Shown: positions 4,624-6,689 of the stretch, one piece after another
Position numbering within the stretch: position 1 is the first letter of the stretch
How the letters are laid out: each line of letters starts with the position of its first letter
NCBI GenBank assembly: GCA_019314005.1
Contig: JAFDAE010000120.1
Span: forward strand, 1 to 6,689
Origin: Deltaproteobacteria bacterium
GTDB taxonomy: Bacteria; Desulfobacterota; Desulfobacteria; C00003060; C00003106
Length of the DNA: 6,689 bases
Direction of reading: 5' to 3'
Program-made: the position numbers and the translations under genes
The notes under the pieces: generated by a model
Told to the model about the DNA's origin: nothing
Database searches by the model: none
The model's input: the letters and a program-made list of their open reading frames with translations, nothing else

Positions 4624-5085
4624 TCAGAAACTCTCAGTCCCCTCTGCTTCTTTTGCTGCTTCCTGATCCGTATCCGTTTTGGGAACTATATCTTCTGTCT
4701 GTTGAGTACTCTGTGCGGCCGACTCTAAATCTGTCTTCCCTTCCTCTTGTTCGGTGCGCTGAGTCGGTTCAGGGGCTTGAGTTTTTTCCTGTGCCCCTTC
4801 CTCTTCCGGGGCTGATACCGGCGGAGTGACCTCTGACATAACCGATTCCACGGTCTTATGTCCTGACATATAAGCTAAACCTAAAGAGGTTAACATAAAA
4901 ACCACAGCAGCAGCAGTTGTCAGCTTTGTCAAAAAAGTACTGGCCCCGCCACTTCCGAAAAGGGTTTGGCTCGCTCCTCCTCCAAAAGACACGCCCATAC
5001 TAGCACCTTTTCCGGTCTGAAGGAGTACAATTAAGATTAATGCTACACAAACCACAATATGTATGACAATGACTATAGTTGACAT
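4624..5085 (-). CDS. secG: Preprotein translocase subunit SecG
   Basis: SecG is the small inner-membrane partner of SecYE that assists SecA-driven export. This 153-residue protein has the family pattern: a first membrane helix (about 3-22), the conserved cytoplasmic loop LLQTGKGASMG (21-31) and GSGGASTFLTK (44-54), and a second membrane helix (about 55-73). The tail from 74 to 153 is long, polar and rich in Glu, Gln, Thr, Pro and Ala. It makes the protein longer than the roughly 75-110 residues common in the family and is probably disordered. A GAGAG ribosome-binding site lies about 5 nt before the ATG. It follows tpiA by 50 bp and precedes tRNA-Leu on the same strand, a gene order known from other bacteria, so one transcript is likely. 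Confidence 0.95.
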   Translation of the reverse strand: MSTIVIVIHIVVCVALILIVLLQTGKGASMGVSFGGGASQTLFGSGGASTFLTKLTTAAAVVFMLTSLGLAYMSGHKTVESVMSEVTPPVSAPEEEGAQEKTQAPEPTQRTEQEEGKTDLESAAQSTQQTEDIVPKTDTDQEAAKEAEGTESF

Positions 5086-5135
5086 AATAACTCTCAGGAT
5101 GAGGAAGTTGCAAAATTGAAAGTTTTGAAACCGCC

Positions 5136-5900
5136 TCAGGATATCTTAAATTTTATAATTCCAGCAAATGAAGAAGCGGTAAGACTCGCTCCCCCAACTA
5201 AAGCCCCATCAATATCAGGCTGTACCATGAGGCCGGCGATGTTGTTCGGTTTTACGCTGCCACCATACAATATCCTTACGATATTTGCAATCTCTTTCCC
5301 GTACAAATCGGACACGCGTTTTCTTATAAAATGGTGGACCTCTTGAGCCTGTTCATTTGAAGCTGTCTTCCCCGTGCCAATGGCCCACACCGGCTCATAA
5401 GCGATGATAATCTTTCCAATATCATCAGCGGCAATACTCTCTAACCCTTCTGATACCTGTTTGTCAAGTACTGAAAATGTTTTTTCCGCTTCCCGCTCTT
5501 CTAATGACTCTCCTATACAAAAAATAGGACCCAGGTTATGTGCCAACGCCGCTTTGATTTTTCGGTTCACAGTAGCATCGATCTCGCCAAAATACTGCCT
5601 TCTCTCAGAGTGGCCGACAATGACATACGAACAACCAATACTTATCAGCATACCCGGCGAGATCTCTCCTGTATATGCCCCTTCAGACTCCCAATAAAGA
5701 TTTTGTGCGGCCAATTGAATATTGCTCCCTTTGATTCTGTCGGCTACCACACTCAAAGCGGTGAAAGGGGGTGCGACAACCACGTCCACATCATCCACGC
5801 CTGCGATGAGGTCCTTTAATTCACTTATCAGCTCCAATGCCTCTTCGCCGGTTTTATACATCTTCCAATTTCCAGCAATACAGGGTCTTCGGTCCGCCAC
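5136..5900 (-). CDS. tpiA: Triosephosphate isomerase
   Basis: TpiA interconverts dihydroxyacetone phosphate and glyceraldehyde 3-phosphate in the cytoplasm, in glycolysis and gluconeogenesis. The 254-residue length is normal for the single-domain TIM barrel. All catalytic residues are visible: N11 and K13 in AGNWKMY, H97 in VGHSERR and E169 in AYEPVWAIGTGKTA, which also contains flexible loop 6. The phosphate-binding YGGS (212-215) and GALVGGASL (232-240) are intact. The start is GTG, preceded by a strong AAAGGAGGAAA site; no better start is present. It lies between gap (138 bp upstream, with an inverted repeat in the gap) and secG (50 bp downstream). The pgk gene often found between gap and tpiA is absent here. 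Confidence 0.98.
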   Translation of the reverse strand: MADRRPCIAGNWKMYKTGEEALELISELKDLIAGVDDVDVVVAPPFTALSVVADRIKGSNIQLAAQNLYWESEGAYTGEISPGMLISIGCSYVIVGHSERRQYFGEIDATVNRKIKAALAHNLGPIFCIGESLEEREAEKTFSVLDKQVSEGLESIAADDIGKIIIAYEPVWAIGTGKTASNEQAQEVHHFIRKRVSDLYGKEIANIVRILYGGSVKPNNIAGLMVQPDIDGALVGGASLTASSFAGIIKFKIS

Positions 5901-5948
5901 GATTTCCTCCTTTTATTTTTCAATTAGCGACTTTTTTTGACAGGATAA

Positions 5949-6007
5949 ACAGGATTTACCCGCCCGCCTCGCCTGAGCGAAATCGATAGCGGGCAGGTAA
6001 ATCCTGT
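5949..6007. repeat. Inverted repeat between gap and tpiA (ACAGGAT-type)
   Basis: Arms of 19 nt (5949-5967 and 5989-6007) pair with a single mismatch around a 21-nt loop that holds a small TCGC/GCGA stem. Next to the left arm an extra ACAGGAT copy forms a short direct repeat (5940-5954). It lies 30 bp after the gap stop. No U-tract directly follows the stem on either strand, so it is not a typical intrinsic terminator. It could be a dispersed palindromic repeat or an mRNA-stability element at the 3' end of gap. Confidence 0.7.
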
Positions 6008-6037
6008 CTAATAAAAAAGGCAACCTCCGTCTGGTTA

Positions 6038-6689
6038 CTACAACGGCTGTTTTGCTATATAAGTCGCAAGGTCGACCATGCGAGTGGAATACCCGCATTC
6101 ATTATCATACCACGAAAGAACCTTCACCATATTGTCAACGACATAGGTAGTGCCGGCATCCACGATAGAAGAAAGTGAAGATCCGTTAAAATCTATAGAA
6201 ACCAAAGGTTCCTCACAGACACCCAAGATCCCTTTTAAATCGCCTTCGGCCGCAGATTTCAGCGCATTGTTCACATCCCCCACGGTGAGCCCGCTCTTTT
6301 CTACATTTACAACCAGATCAACAATAGAAACATTCGGGGTTGGAACCCTTATTGCCAGACCGTTCAATTTCCCCTGAAGCTCCGGCAGAACCAATCCTAC
6401 CGCCTTGGCAGCCCCGGTAGTGGTAGGAATCATAGACACAGCAGCCGCCCGCGTTCTGCGCAGGTCTTTGTGGGGAAAATCAAGGAGTCGTTGATCACCG
6501 GTATACGCATGAATAGTTGTCATTAACCCTCTCTGAACTCCAAAATTCTCCATGAGGACTTTTGCTACAGGTGCAAGGCAGTTGGTTGTGCACGACGCAT
6601 TTGATATTATATGATGTTCTTTGGGATCGTACTGGAACGCATTGACCCCCATCACAACCGTAACATCCGGATCTTTGGCAGGAGCAGAA
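6038..6689 (-). CDS. gap: Glyceraldehyde-3-phosphate dehydrogenase, C-terminal part (5' end outside window)
   Basis: This enzyme oxidises glyceraldehyde 3-phosphate to 1,3-bisphosphoglycerate with NAD(P). About 217 residues are present, running from [16 protein letters not shown] to a TAG stop; roughly the first 115-120 residues (the coenzyme-binding Rossmann part) lie beyond the right edge. The catalytic cysteine is in [12 protein letters not shown], with the catalytic histidine segment HAYTGDQ after it. The substrate-binding [14 protein letters not shown], the S-loop region and the C-terminal [12 protein letters not shown] are intact. Apparent GTG/ATG starts near 6655 are internal, because the family sequence continues upstream to the window edge. 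It is first in the visible run gap-tpiA-secG-tRNA. Cofactor preference cannot be judged without the N-terminus. Confidence 0.97.
   Translation of the reverse strand, partial: SAPAKDPDVTVVMGVNAFQYDPKEHHIISNASCTTNCLAPVAKVLMENFGVQRGLMTTIHAYTGDQRLLDFPHKDLRRTRAAAVSMIPTTTGAAKAVGLVLPELQGKLNGLAIRVPTPNVSIVDLVVNVEKSGLTVGDVNNALKSAAEGDLKGILGVCEEPLVSIDFNGSSLSSIVDAGTTYVVDNMVKVLSWYDNECGYSTRMVDLATYIAKQPL

Noticed and set aside
5949..6007. Inverted repeat between gap and tpiA considered as a terminator
   Set aside because: No U-run follows the stem on either strand, and tpiA downstream is in the same orientation as gap.

Overview
The window looks like part of a chromosome from an anaerobic proteobacterium-like organism, most likely a Desulfobacterota/Deltaproteobacteria-type sulfate reducer or syntroph. 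That placement is inference. It rests on small NifX/NifB-type (dinitrogenase FeMo-cofactor family) proteins driven by a sigma-54 promoter, a PAS-type sigma-54 activator with a cysteine triad, the order tpiA-secG-tRNA-Leu(GAG), and abundant short palindromic repeats between genes.

Left part (1-3277): three minus-strand genes (1476 to 74) encode small NifX/NifB-like proteins, the first carrying a C-terminal zinc ribbon. They end at a strong 16-bp-stem terminator (11-45). A perfect sigma-54 promoter (1485-1500) lies directly before the first gene, so close that the mRNA would be leaderless or nearly so. Divergently, 1940-3277 encodes a PAS / AAA+ / Fis-HTH sigma-54 activator, the obvious candidate regulator. 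The 463-bp divergent region holds a 142-bp miniature transposable element with terminal inverted repeats and a 5-bp target duplication. It also holds a plausible sigma-70 promoter and a second 107-bp inverted-repeat element forming most of the regulator's leader. The layout resembles the Desulfovibrio orange-protein (orp) locus, but no MinD/Mrp-type ATPase is visible here.

Middle (3278-4360): a 160-residue minus-strand protein that I do not recognise, then about 500 bp without a gene. This stretch contains a degenerate long inverted-repeat element related to the 142-bp element.

Right part (4361-6689): a minus-strand housekeeping run reads gap (5' end outside the window), tpiA, secG, tRNA-Leu(GAG). 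It couples lower glycolysis to a protein-translocase subunit and a tRNA, as in several other bacteria, but pgk is not between gap and tpiA. A 127-bp inverted-repeat element sits between secG and the tRNA, ending 3 nt from the mature tRNA 5' end. Another inverted repeat lies between gap and tpiA.

The most interesting features are the sigma-54/NifX module with its near-leaderless promoter and the dense set of miniature elements placed in regulatory positions. I see no CRISPR array, phage gene or full transposase gene.
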